A model generated the notes under the pieces. It was not told the DNA's origin and searched no databases. It was given only the letters and a program-made list of their open reading frames with translations. 64,000 nucleotides of DNA from Eudorina sp. 2006-703-Eu-15 (lineage: Eukaryota; Chlorophyta; Chlorophyceae; Chlamydomonadales; Volvocaceae): assembly GCA_003117195.1 (NCBI GenBank), contig BDSI01000009.1, forward strand, positions 744,001-808,000, given 5' to 3'. The position numbers were made by a program, and so were the translations under genes. Of the stretch, positions 25,801-36,721 are shown one piece after another (within the stretch, counting starts at the first letter, position 1; each line of letters begins with the position of its first letter).

Positions 25801-28800
25801 GTACGCTGCGCGTGTGTGTATGGGTGTCCCCGCCAGCGGTCCTTTGCTCTGGCAGTAGCGCAGTTTGAGTATGTCTACCAATTTCCTATACCCCTCTCCC
25901 CTCCGCCCCCCCTCAGGTGTTCAATGTGGTGCCCACCGTGTTCGAGGTGACGGTGGTGACGGCCATCCTCACCGCCAAGTGCGGCCCCGCGCTGGGGGTC
26001 ATCACCATCGCGACGCTCGCGGGTGGGCACCCAGGCGGGGGTCCAGGGGGGATCCAAAGGGGGGGATCCAAGGGGGGCGGGCCAGGGGGTATAGGAAATT
26101 GGTAGGCATATTCAAACTGCTCTGCTGCCAGAGCAAAGGTCAGGTGCAGAATCAACTGTACCAGGACCTCCAGCGCTGCGACGACGTCCACCTTGTAGGG
26201 ATCCAGGGGGGGTCTGGAGGCGCAGCCAGGGCCCGGCACCGCGGCCACTTACACGTCTCTGGGGTGCCGGTTTCTGCTTTTATCATTTCATCCCTAATTG
26301 CCATTTTCCCGCGGCACGGCTCCCTCCCTGCAGCCTACGCCTCCTTCACGCTGGCGATCACGCAGTGGCGCACCACGTTCCGCCGCACCATGAACCGGGC
26401 GGAGAGCGAGGCGGCGGGCCGGGCGGTGGACTCGCTCATCAACTACGAGACCGTCAAGTACTTCAACGCCGAGGCGCACGAAGCGACCCGGTGGGTGGGG
26501 GGGCGAGGGAGGGACGGGGCTGGCCGAGGGGTATAGACCTGCGGGGGAAGGAGGTGGAATGGGTCAAGAAACGGACGAAGGATATGGAAAGGGTGCGGGG
26601 ACGGTGGTGGTATACGGGGACTGGGCCGGGCTGTGAGAGGCGGAGAGGGACAGAGGATAGAGTTAAAAGCAAGGGTAGGGGGCAGTGGGAGGGTGCGGTG
26701 CTGCCGGAGGCTGTGCGACCGCCGCCGATGGGTCGTGTACCGCGATTGCCGGTGGGAAGCGGGGAGGGTCCTGATTCAAGGGAGGTTGGGTAGTGGCAAG
26801 GCGGAGTCAGCCCACGCGGCGCACTTGAATGTAGCGAAGGGCTCCTTGCCTGTTCTCACGGCCCTGGGCTGGCAGGTACGACGAGAGCATGGCGTCGTAC
26901 GAGGCGGCTGCCGTGAAGACGCAGCAGAGCCTGTCGTACCTCAACCTGGGCCAGTCCGCCATCTTCACGGCGGGTATGACGGCGGCGATGGTGCTGACGG
27001 GGCGGCAGGTGCTGGCGGGGCAGGCCAGCGTGGGGGACCTGGTCATGGTCAACGGGTTGCTCTTCCAGGTAGGGTGCCGCGCCGTGGCATGCTACCGTAT
27101 GATATACTATGATATACCATGATGTGCCATGCTGTGCTATTGTGCTATGCTGTGCTATGTTGTGCTATTGTATGCGATGCGATGCCATCCACGGTATGTG
27201 TCTGTGTGTGTGCATGTGAGCTTTACACGCAAATTTGGTGCACCCGTGTGTTTGTTACATGCGGGAGTGAGCGTGTAAGTGGAGTTGGAGGTTGGTGAGT
27301 GGGCTTCACCTTCAAGTGGTGTGGTGATGGTTGAATGTGCACCCGGGAATGAACGGACCTGTGTGTTTAGGTCTAGCCAGAATCCGTTACGAATAAAACC
27401 GTAACGAATGATGACACAGCGAACATTTGCTGGTACCGAGTAGAGTCATGTACCTTCGCCGCACAAAGCCAACCCCGGCCGACCGCCCAACGGACCCTCG
27501 CCTCGCCCCCCCTGCTACCCATGTCTACCAATTTCCTATACCCCCCTGCTGCCCATCTACCCCCGCAGCTGTCCATGCCGCTCAACTTCCTGGGCACGGT
27601 CTATAGAGAGACGCGCCAGTCGCTGCAGGTACGGCAAGTGCCGCCGTGGTGGGTACGGACCGTAGCTGCCGTACTACCGTTTGCCCTGCGGCACAGGTGC
27701 TGACCGTTTCGGCTCTTCTGCCTGCTGCGATGAAATAGTGTGTGCAAAGGTCTGGGGAGGCGGTCTGCCGCCACCACACGCGCGCGGGTTGCCTCGCGCT
27801 GCCGTTCATCTAAGCCTCCGCCTCAGCGCCTTGCCTACCTGATGCACACGCTGGGTGTACGGTTGTAGGGTGCGGAGGTACCGGTGTGTGCTGTGTGGTT
27901 TGTGTTCAAACCCAGCCCCCCACCGTGCAATAAATACTGCAGGATATGGGGGCAATGTTCGGTCTGCTGCAGCAGCACCCCTCAATCAAGGTGCGTGTGA
28001 CTGTGTGAGTGTGCGCGGATGGGCGACGGCCTGCCAGTGCGGCACCGGCCCCTTAGCCCCAGGCCGGACTCGCCGGGTCCGGGCGACCAGGCGGCTATCC
28101 GGGTCCGGAAGCATCCCGACCGCCCCCTCTCTCGCGCATCATAGGTGGCAACTGGTTTGGGTCGGGCGGTTTTTTCACAAACACACAACCCACCCCAGCA
28201 CATGGCTCTGGACCTCGTATGCCGAGCCGAGCCCTCCCCTCCTTCCCCCCTCCTGCTCCTTCACAGAATGGCAATGCAGTCCCCCGCCCCCGTCACACTG
28301 CCCCGCCACGCCGTGCATCTCCTAACCGCCCCTCCCCCTGCAACCCCCGCCCCGTCATAGCCACAACCAAGCATCCCCACCCCACCCAAGACCCTATACC
28401 CACCTACCCCGCCCCTGGGCTTTTTCCGCCTTAAACCTCCCCACCAAACCCCTGTTTTGTATACCCCGCCCCACCCCACCCACTCTCGCCGGATCTGACG
28501 CGCAGGACGGCCCCCACGCGGTGCCGCTGCTGCCCGCCCCGGGCGGGTACGACATCAGCCTGCACGACGTGTCGTTCGGGTACCGGCCGGGCGACCTCAT
28601 CCTGGACGGCGTGTCGCTGCACGTGCCGGCCGGCTCCAGCTGCGCCATCGTGGGGGCCTCGGGGTCGGGCAAGTCCACCATCCTGAGGCTGCTGTTCAGG
28701 TGGGGCGGCCAGAGGGGCGGGGGGGGGGGGTTTAGAGGGTGCGGTGACCCGTGAGGGAGGGGCGGGAGCCGGGAGATGGCTGTGTGCTGTATGTTGACTT

Positions 28801-31800
28801 TGGAAAGGCGTGCTTGAATTCCCCGGAATGCGCCATGCTGACCAGCCCGGCAGCTCATGCCGAGGTTCATGTAAAGCGCGCTTGTGTGGGGGTGTCCGCT
28901 GGGGTGGGATGGGACCAGGGAGGGACAGCCCAGGCGGCGACGGCGACCCGTCGCGGGGCCGCGGGTTCCTGGGTGCCGCAGGTCGCAAATTCCTACCTAG
29001 TTGCCTACCTAGTTGCCGGGCTTCCTGTCCTTGCCCCTAGGAGGCGCTGCTGTGACCGCACGGCGGCAGCGGCTGCGGCGGCGCGTGCGGGCGGCCCGCT
29101 GCTGCTGAGGTGGCTTCGGATGCTTTTTCTGTGCCGTGCTGTGCTATGCCATGCCGTGCTGTGCTATGCCGTGCTGCGCTACGCGGTGCCATGCTGTGTA
29201 GCTCAGAGCCCGCCTGACCCTGACGACCCCGGACCCGGAGACCTGGGATCTCTATCACGCCCACCGGTCCTTGTCCCGGTCCGATTTGGTTTGTCAGTTC
29301 CCACCACCACCACCGTCCCGCGGCCTGCAGGTTCTATGACGTCCAGTCGGGGTCGGTGCGAGTGGGCGGTCAGGACGTGCGCGACATCCAGCTGGACAGC
29401 CTGCGGGCCGCCATCGCCACAGTCCCGCAGGACATGGTGTTGTTCAACGACACCATCTACTACAACATCGCGTACGGCAAGCAGGGCGCCACGAAGGTGC
29501 GGGTGGGCTGGGCGCCCGGGTGGGCGGGCAGCAGGGCCGGTGTCGCAGGGCGCTCAAGCCCCGGGGGCGGCGGGGAGCCCTGCCGAGTGCGCGTGTGTGC
29601 TGTGTGCTGTGAATGTGAGTCGGTCGCCGTGGTTGGTCAACGCGCTATGACCCGGGTGGTCCGAGCCGGGTTCGGGAAGGTGGGAGTAGCCGGGGCAAGA
29701 TGACCGCGGAGGCGGTCTGTTCCCCGTCAAACGCCCGCTGCGTTCACGCTTCCCACCAAACATCACCACCAACCGTCAGCATGGATGAATTTCCGCTCGT
29801 ACGTCACCCGGGGGCTGGATGTGTATCTTTCCCCCGGCGCGACATCAGCTGGTGTTTGCCTCTTGGAGGTTCAGGACTCGCCCCCAGCCCCCATCTGCGG
29901 TCGACTTGTCCACCAACTGCCCATACCCCCATCGCTTGCCCCCTCCATCTGCAGACCGAGGTGGAGCAGGCGGCCCACCTCGCCCGTGTGCACGCGGCCA
30001 TCGAGGACATGCCGGACGGGTACTCGACCCTGGTGGGGGAGCGCGGCCTCAAGCTGAGCGGTGGGGAGAAACAGCGAGTGGCTATCGCCAGGTGGGCGTG
30101 TGTGTGCCCCCGGTGTGTTTAGAGAAGAGACCCGCCCGACCCAAACCAAGGACGGGTTCGCACATCTCGCACCCATACGGCACACACAGGCGACGAAATC
30201 TCACAACTGATCTTGAGGTTGGCTCTTTACTTGATCCTTTCAAGATCCGTGTTGACAACCACAAGCATTCCTGCCACCACTGCGCAGCAGCGGCAGTCTT
30301 ACCTGGTGGACCGGCATGCCGGTGCGTTGCGCAACGGGCGCTCGACTCGCCAACAGGTGCCGTTGTCGCCGCTATTGGTCGAATATGCCAGCCACACCCA
30401 CCCACGCCCACCTCACGAACCCCTGGCCGCATCTGGGGGCCGATGTCTAGTTCTCCCTAACCCTCCCCCTGCTGCCCCCGGCCCCACTGGGATCTGCACC
30501 ACCCTCCCCCTGCTGCCCCCCCAACAGGGCCTTCCTCAAGGGCCCCCAGCTGTTGCTGTTCGATGAGGCCACCAGCGCACTGGACAGCAAGACCGAGACC
30601 GAGATCCTGGAGGCCCTGAGGCTGCTGGCGCAGGTAGTCTCCGGGGAGGGCGGAGGACACGGCGGCCGATGGGATGCGTTGAGCTATGGCCTATTGGAAA
30701 CCCGCCCGACACCCCCCCGTGTTGTGTGCATGTGTTGGGGGTCTGTTCGTGTATATACATACCGATAATATACAGGTCGGAGAAACTTGCCTGCACGAAG
30801 AGGGGTTTAGGTGGGGTGTGTTGAACTGTTGATGGGGGGAGGGGGCGATGTTCGCGGGGGTATTGGAACGGTATTCATCGACCCGGTTGGTCGGCCTGAT
30901 CCCTGGGGATACGGGCCCCGTGATGACTGGGACGCTGCGCACGCGCCCTGACCTTACAACCCCTTTCCCAACTTGACCCACCCTGACCCGCCCTGCTCCG
31001 GAGCGATGTGGACACGGACCCCGGCCCTTGATCCCCTGTCCGCAAGTCGCTGTCCGGCACTGTGTTTCACCGCCCCCGCTGTCCGATCCCTGGACGGCCC
31101 TGACCACACACCCGGCCACCCCGCCATCCGAGACCCGTCCGACGCCTGTTTACCCTCCCCCCCGTTCCGGCCTCCTTCCTGCCCTCCTCAACCCCCCCCC
31201 AGGGTCGCACCTCCGTCTTCGTGGCCCACCGGCTGTCCACTGCGGCGCAGTGCGACCAGATCGTGGTGCTGGACGACGGCCGGGTGGTGGAGTCGGGTGA
31301 GCGCTGGTTGGGGGGCCGGGGGCGGAGGGGGGGGCCGGCGGGTGCGGAACAGCAACCAACCCAGGGCAACCTCAGCACATGGTTCATGAGGTCCGGGTTC
31401 GGCGGTGGAAGGCGGCGATCCGACGTTCTCTGAACGCCGAAGAACGCTGAAGCAAGGATGGCGAACGAGGTTGCCCTGCCCCAACGCAACCCAACCCAAC
31501 CCACTGCCAGTGTGCATCGTCTACCTTTCCTGTTCCCCATCCTCTGCCGGTCCCCCCCTCCCTTCGGGTTTATTCCTTTTTTCAATTTTACCCCCCCCCT
31601 TTGCGACCCTGACCCACAGGGAGCCACTCTGAGCTGCTGGCGCGGGGAGGTCGATACGCGGAGCTGTGGGCGCGTCAGGCCAATGTGGACGACCTGGGGT
31701 CGGGAGCCAGTGCTGCTGGGGCGGATGGGGGCACCGCCGTCGGGGTGGATGGGGCCACAGCGGGCAGCGGCCGCGTTCGTGGTGCGGCAGGTGGGAACGG

Positions 31801-31846
31801 GAGCGGTGGCGGTGCCGCAGCCGCGGCGGCGGCTGCGGCAGCGTAG
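22879..31846 (+). CDS. ATM3: Mitochondrial half-size ABC transporter (ATM1/ATM3, ABCB type)
   Basis: Exporter of the mitochondrial inner membrane; in yeast (Atm1) and plants (ATM3) it moves a glutathione-linked sulfur compound for cytosolic Fe-S assembly, and the Chlamydomonas relative affects cadmium tolerance. Exons: 22879-24181, 24585-24889, 25407-25559, 25917-26022, 26334-26490, 26876-27068, 27569-27628, 27943-27990, 28506-28699, 29331-29496, 29955-30091, 30528-30633, 31203-31296, 31620-31846 (TAG). They give 1,082 residues. The transmembrane domain begins [12 protein letters not shown] and includes [12 protein letters not shown] and [12 protein letters not shown]. The nucleotide-binding domain has Walker [11 protein letters not shown]-loop VPQDMVLF, signature [10 protein letters not shown], Walker [13 protein letters not shown] and switch His AHRLST. 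The N-terminal 420 residues are Ser/Pro/Ala-rich and far longer than in plants; the start may lie within this exon, or part of it may be an intron. Confidence 0.9.
25842..25894 (+). repeat. Dispersed repeat B, left arm of an inverted pair
   Basis: This 53-bp block begins CTTTGCTCTGGCAG and ends CCAATTTCCTATACCCC. It sits in the ATM-gene intron before exon 4. Its near-perfect reverse complement lies at 26086-26138 in the following intron. Shorter copies are at 27522-27544 and 60128-60160, and the 14-bp head alone is at 25267-25280. Confidence 0.75.
26086..26138 (-). repeat. Dispersed repeat B, right arm of an inverted pair
   Basis: This is the reverse complement of the block at 25842-25894 with only a few mismatches. 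The two arms bracket the 106-bp exon 4 of the ABC transporter gene, so a pre-mRNA hairpin enclosing the exon is possible. Confidence 0.75.
27098..27190 (+). repeat. Degenerate TGCTGTGCTAT tandem repeat in ATM intron
   Basis: Units of the type TGCTGTGCTATGC and GATATACCATGAT follow each other with variation. A similar array (TGCTGTGCTATGCCATGCCG) lies in another intron of the same gene at 29132-29195. Both are simple-sequence DNA between exons that join cleanly. Confidence 0.6.
27522..27544 (+). repeat. Dispersed repeat B, truncated copy
   Basis: TGTCTACCAATTTCCTATAC plus a C run matches the tail of repeat B exactly and lies just before the acceptor of exon 7. In three places (25.9, 27.5 and 60.2 kb) this tail ends next to a pyrimidine-rich acceptor, so it may serve as the 3' part of the intron. 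Confidence 0.6.
29132..29195 (+). repeat. GCTGTGCTATGCCATGCC tandem repeat in ATM intron
   Basis: This short tandem array of GTGCTGTGCTATGC-like units lies in the intron between the Walker A exon and the Q-loop exon. It is the second array of this type in the gene, after 27098-27190. Confidence 0.6.
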
Positions 31847-34064
31847 CCGACTGGAAGACACGATGCCGCATGGGCCACCTGGGGGGGAGTACCGCCTGTG
31901 GCACACAGAGGGTCTAGGAGCGCAATCGGATGGCAGTGGCTTTCCTGCTGTGTGGGGATGCGGTCGGGGGGGCGGTGATGTCACGGAAATGGACGACGTT
32001 TCGGTTGAGGTCGGGTTAGGCCACTATGAAAAGTTTGGCTGCAGCATGGACGGAAGGCATCCGGTGTGAGCAGGCAGGCTCTTGCGGTGGGATCTTGGGC
32101 ATGGATTTGGTGTCAGGCATGGGTGCAAATCCATCTTCCGTACAAGCCGTATTCATTCAAGGTTGACAGTTGGGTCGTACGCTGAGTAGGGCGGCCGTTG
32201 AATGTCTGAGGGTCCGCACCCCTGTTGGTACCGTTGGGGCCTGCTTGCGGTTCCGGCTGAGGGGCGGGGAGGAAAGGGGCTTTCATCTTGTGGCCTCTTT
32301 GGCAGCGCGTGCCTGGCTGGAGATGACTCTGCGTGCTTGGCCGCCTGAAATGACAGTGTTCGGTGTCAATGTCTCCGAGTTACGAAGTCGCACACCGTAC
32401 ACATGCAGACGGATTGTTCATCCTTCCCCAGGGGGAGGATGCCGTCCACAAGGCAGGGAACCGGAAGCAGAATCTAACCCACGGGCCACCAGTGCCCTGC
32501 CTGGCTGGCCGATTAGGACAGATGAATGTGGGTACCATGTTCATTTGATTACGGTGGTCCTCCTGGAGAGACTGCGATGAGGGCTGCGGGTAGGGTGCCC
32601 AACATTCGTGCCATTGGGAAGGCCCTCCAACCCGGATCGCGAGCGGCCAACGGTCACGAACTCCCGGGTGCGACCTGCGTTGTTGCGGGAGGCCGAGAGG
32701 TCCAGGTACAGAAAGCCTGATGAGCCGGAAAGGTGAACGAGCGGTGTTGGCCTACATACTGTTATACAGTACTGTTACGCGTCAGAACCTTCAAAAGGCG
32801 GAAAGAACCACGCTGGGCGAACTAAAACGCGTTGCTAAGTAAGTCGTGGCCACTGGTTGGCGCACTTGAGGTTGTGTGCGGGCGCTGCATCACCCGCCAT
32901 TGCACTCACATCCATCGAGTGTCCATACGGTCTTTGTCACAGCACACAGCAATGACCCACCATGAGACCAAATCCATGCATGCCCAGGACGAACCTCCAA
33001 GTCCGCCGCGGAACCCCGCCAAGCAAACCTCCCAGAGACTGGTGCGTCTGTCCGAACCGGCGGTCTTTCCGATGGTATGGCGCCAGGGGGCGGCACGCAA
33101 ACTGCCAAGTCCCGCCGGTCGGACCAAGCAGCCGCAGTGATGCCGCGAGGGGGCGACCCCTGCAGCGTGAACCGTGAACCCGCATGACTAACTCTCCTGT
33201 TGGAAGACAACACCTACTCCCAAATCAAGCCGACTAACACAAGTCACAAGATCTACTCCAGCTCCGACCCACGCGTCTGCGTGAGACTGCGCCATCAGTG
33301 TGCACCAGCACATGCTCTGATCGACCCTCAACAGCCGCACCAGCCGACAACAGCGGCCCCCATGCGCCAAGGACGCCCCCCAGACCAAGACGGGGCGTCG
33401 TACATGAAGCGCCTACGAGCTATCTGGGCCCGTTGGAGAACAATAGGAAAACGCCAAGGGCGTTCCAACATCAGTCCCCATGTGGTCCCTTCTGTCCCCT
33501 TACCGAGCGTGCACGCACCATGTTCAAATGCAACCCATTTGAAGGCTGCTTGCAGGCCTCCAACCTGCCGACGGACACGAGTATGTATGGACCGAATATT
33601 TGTATCGCGGAAACAAAGTAGCCCACCTCCAATACGGTATTCATCCTGTCGGCACAAGAAAAGTAGATGGTCCGCTGCTAGAGTCTCCCTACATTAAATA
33701 CCTGTTAACAAAGAAATATGCTGCAGACGATACTTATGGGCAGCGAATTTGTACGGCCATGGAGTACTGCTCGGTTCCGTGCCCATGTCGTCAGCAGGCA
33801 GTCGCCATCTTTTGCCTGTGTTGATCGCTTATTCCATTTGAGGAAGAAATTTGTAACGCAGCACGGAACACAATTGTAACTCGTCTTGACGGTAACCTTG
33901 ACTTTCACAATAGCCAGCGGCAAAAAAGCAAGGCCAGATCGCTATCGCCGCGCGTTGCAGCTTCTGTGGGAGTCGGGGAGGGCGTCTCGCTTTCGGAGTC
34001 CATGTCGGGCAACATCCCATTATTCCCACGCCGACTCTGAGTAACATGGAGGCTCTAATAGTTT
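31847..34064. other. 3' flank of the ABC transporter gene, no firm gene
   Basis: I find no TGTAA word close to the transporter stop. Composition drops from GC-rich to mixed. A + frame from an ATG at 32952 to a stop at 33140 has fairly G/C-ending codons (DEPPSPPRNPAKQTSQ) but no family, no neighbours that splice to it, and an equally open reverse frame. Nothing else can be supported. Confidence 0.4.
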
Positions 34065-34235
34065 TTACGCGGCTTGTACGAGCGACACTTGCCCCATTGA
34101 GGCTTCACTGGCGTGCCGCACGCTGACGCCGCCGACGGCCGGGTTGCCGTCCACAAGCGGCACCGTGACGCAGCCAGTGCGTCGCCTTGTGAAGGGCGTG
34201 GCGTAGTCTGCGGCATCGGGGGAAGGCGGCGACAC
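34065..34235 (-). CDS. Orphan terminal exon of an unidentified gene
   Basis: On the minus strand an acceptor (ATACCAG) is followed by 56 codons and a TAA. The peptide starts VSPPSPDAADYATPFTRRR and ends ASMGQVSLVQAA. Third codon positions are mostly G or C, unlike the other two frames, which is the coding signature of the firm genes here. I could not place upstream exons with confidence; a stretch at about 34622-34700 on the same strand (IRAHARQHRQTKV...) ending at a GTGAGG donor is a candidate. The function is unknown. It may be the end of a small gene or a gene relic. Confidence 0.35.
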   Translation of the reverse strand: MSPPSPDAADYATPFTRRRTGCVTVPLVDGNPAVGGVSVRHASEASMGQVSLVQAA

Positions 34236-35369
34236 CTGGTATCTGCACGGTATCTACTCCTGGCAAATTCTGGCGCACGCAGCTTCTGTGTTGACGTGGT
34301 CGCGGTGCACCGATAGCTTGGAGTGGTGAGCGAAAGCAGTTTGGGTCTTGATGAGAACGATCCACGGTGGTGTGACCAGCTTGACAACATGACAAGTATG
34401 CCGCTTTGTAGGTGCAAACGGACTTGGCATGACTGGGTATATCCGGTGGACCTTCATGGTGGACCTTCATGCAGGCGGACGAACATCCCCGTACATCCCT
34501 GGGTGGTGTAGATGTGGCGAGCGACGGGTCCGCAAAGTCGTGCCGCCGGGCAGTTGAACCCGCTTCGTGGCCGTAGTGACCAACAAGCGGTCGCCCCAGT
34601 CCAGGTGAGGCCGCGTTCCTCACTTGAGGAATTTGGCGTCGCGGGTGGACGAATAGTTAAGGACAGTGACCTTGGTTTGGCGGTGTTGTCTGGCATGTGC
34701 CCGGATAAGCGGCATGGAACATTTGCATCAGGCTGAACAAAACACCTGGCGTGTGTAAGCACGCGCAGCAGATGACGGAACGTGGTCAACAAACGCATGC
34801 CCTGTGTGGGCCCCGTCTGCTGGTCCTGCTGTTGCGTACAGGTCTGCATCCATGACGCCGGGCCTCGAGAATAATCCCTGGGGACCGGCGAGCTTGCGGC
34901 AGTCTTCCTATGCACGGCCTGGCGTGTTGCCGTGCACGAGGCCAAGGGTGGTCAGGTTGATGGACGTGCTGCGAGGGTGGCATAACCTGGCGACTTTGTT
35001 TGCCTAAGGGATGGGACATTGGTTCAGTACACATGCAGCGGTGAGGGAAAGCTTCGATACAACAACAGCGGCCGTGAGGACTGCTTCCTGCCGATGGTGT
35101 GGGGCGTGTGCGCACACACGATTTCCGGCCCGTGAGTGGCAGTGGACGAGGCGGGAAAATGAAAGCCCCGGCACGTGGAAAGGGGCGGGCGCACAAGTGC
35201 CCACAATGGCGACGGTAATGAGGAACAATCCGGGACAGTTTTTCGTTACTATGTAGCCTGGTACACTTTGTCCCGGGAGTACATCGAGCCTACGCATCTT
35301 ACGTCGTTTGTTGGGTGTCAGACGGAGCACCAACTTGGGCAGCAGATTGCCAGCAATATGTCGTGGTTA

Positions 35370-36721
35370 CCCGAGCACAGAGAAATGTGCTCAGGTTGGA
35401 ACTCCAAGGCTTCCATATGAAGCCTGGAGAGTCAGTGGACGAGTATTTCTAGCGGTTCACCCTGCTGCGTGCGACGGCAATGATCAGCGATTTGGAGTTC
35501 GATGAGGACTGTCTCCTTGCCCTCATTCGTGGACTACAGGGCGAGTTCGAGAAGTTGAAGCCCAGCATTCGGCAGAGCATGACGTCCGTCGACGAGGTGC
35601 AGGCCTACATGTGAGTCGAGGAGAAGGAGATGCAGCTTGAGGCCTTGCAGTCGAAGAGCCAAGTGTCGGTTTTGGCGGTCTCCCGTACTCGCAACAAGGA
35701 CCGTGGGGGCCCCAGTCGAGGGGCCGGGGGCAGCACCGACCAGAAGCAGAAGAAGAGGGCGTGCCTGTACTGTAATAAGACAGATCACTTCATCGCCGAC
35801 TGCCGGAAGCGGGCAAGCAATGAGGCCCAGGGCATCTGGAGGCCGGCGGTGAAGGTGTTGCCGCAGAAGCCCCGGAATCCGCCGCCGGCGGGCATGGCGC
35901 TAGCGCCGGCGGTGGCGCCGGCGCACAACGCGGCGCACGAGAAGGTCCCAGCCGCTGCACCGGCGGGGGCGGCAGCCCCGGAGCGACAAGTCCCAGCTGG
36001 ACCGAGGCGCCAGCTGATCGCACGAGTGTTCGCGTCTGGGCAAGTCGAGCCGAACGGGTGACTGTTCGACACCGGATCGGAGGTTCACGTCACCGGCGAA
36101 AGGTGGATGCTGAGTGACTACCGGGAGTGTGGCCCGGAGTGTGGGGTGATGTTGAAGGCTGAAGATGGGGCGTTGGTGCAGCCTAAGGGAAAGGGTCGGA
36201 TAAAATTTGGCTCTGTTCGGTTTAACATGGATGTCGAGATCCGTGCGTACCATGCACCAGAGATTGCGGGCAACATCTTGTCCTTGAAGGCACTCGAGGA
36301 GCAGTTTGGCTCGAGTGTGGTTCCGCATCTCGAGGGACCAAACCCGTATATCTCTATCGAGGGCAGTGGCGCCATCGAGCTGGGGAAGGTCGACGGCATG
36401 TTCTACGTGCATGACACCCGTATGGATCCCCACACCCCCTTCGAGGTGTCTGACACGAGGCCGCGTAAGGAGTGGAAGACTAGCGTCGACAAGAGTTCAG
36501 GACGTGTGGACCTGGGGGAGCTTTGGCACCGTCGTTTCGGGCATCTGGGGCACGATTCCCTATTGAAGGCTGCCAAGTCGGGTATGGTCACGGGTATGGG
36601 TGCTGAAGCGGCTGATGTGGAGATCGCCAAGGGAGTGTTCTGCGGGCCGTGCGCTGAAGGCAAGCAGATCCGTCAGCCTCACCCATCGACTGGCACCATT
36701 ACGGAGAAGCTATTACCGTGA
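35370..36721 (+). pseudogene. Decayed Ty1/copia retrotransposon fragment (gag to pre-integrase)
   Basis: A single frame carries a copia-type polyprotein in the usual order. Gag comes first (ESVDEYF ... LLALIRGLQGEF), then a CCHC zinc knuckle (CLYCNKTDHFIADC, about 35761-35805). An aspartic protease start (LFDTGSEVHVTG, about 36062-36097) and a pre-integrase zinc-binding segment (LWHRRFGHLGH ... FCGPCAEGKQ, about 36524-36670) follow. The frame is broken by stops TAG 35450-35452, TGA 35612-35614 and TGA 36059-36061, and ends at TGA 36719-36721. No integrase core, reverse transcriptase or LTRs are seen, so the copy is truncated and dead. There is no frameshift over 1.3 kb, so decay is recent or mainly by point mutation. 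Confidence 0.85.
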
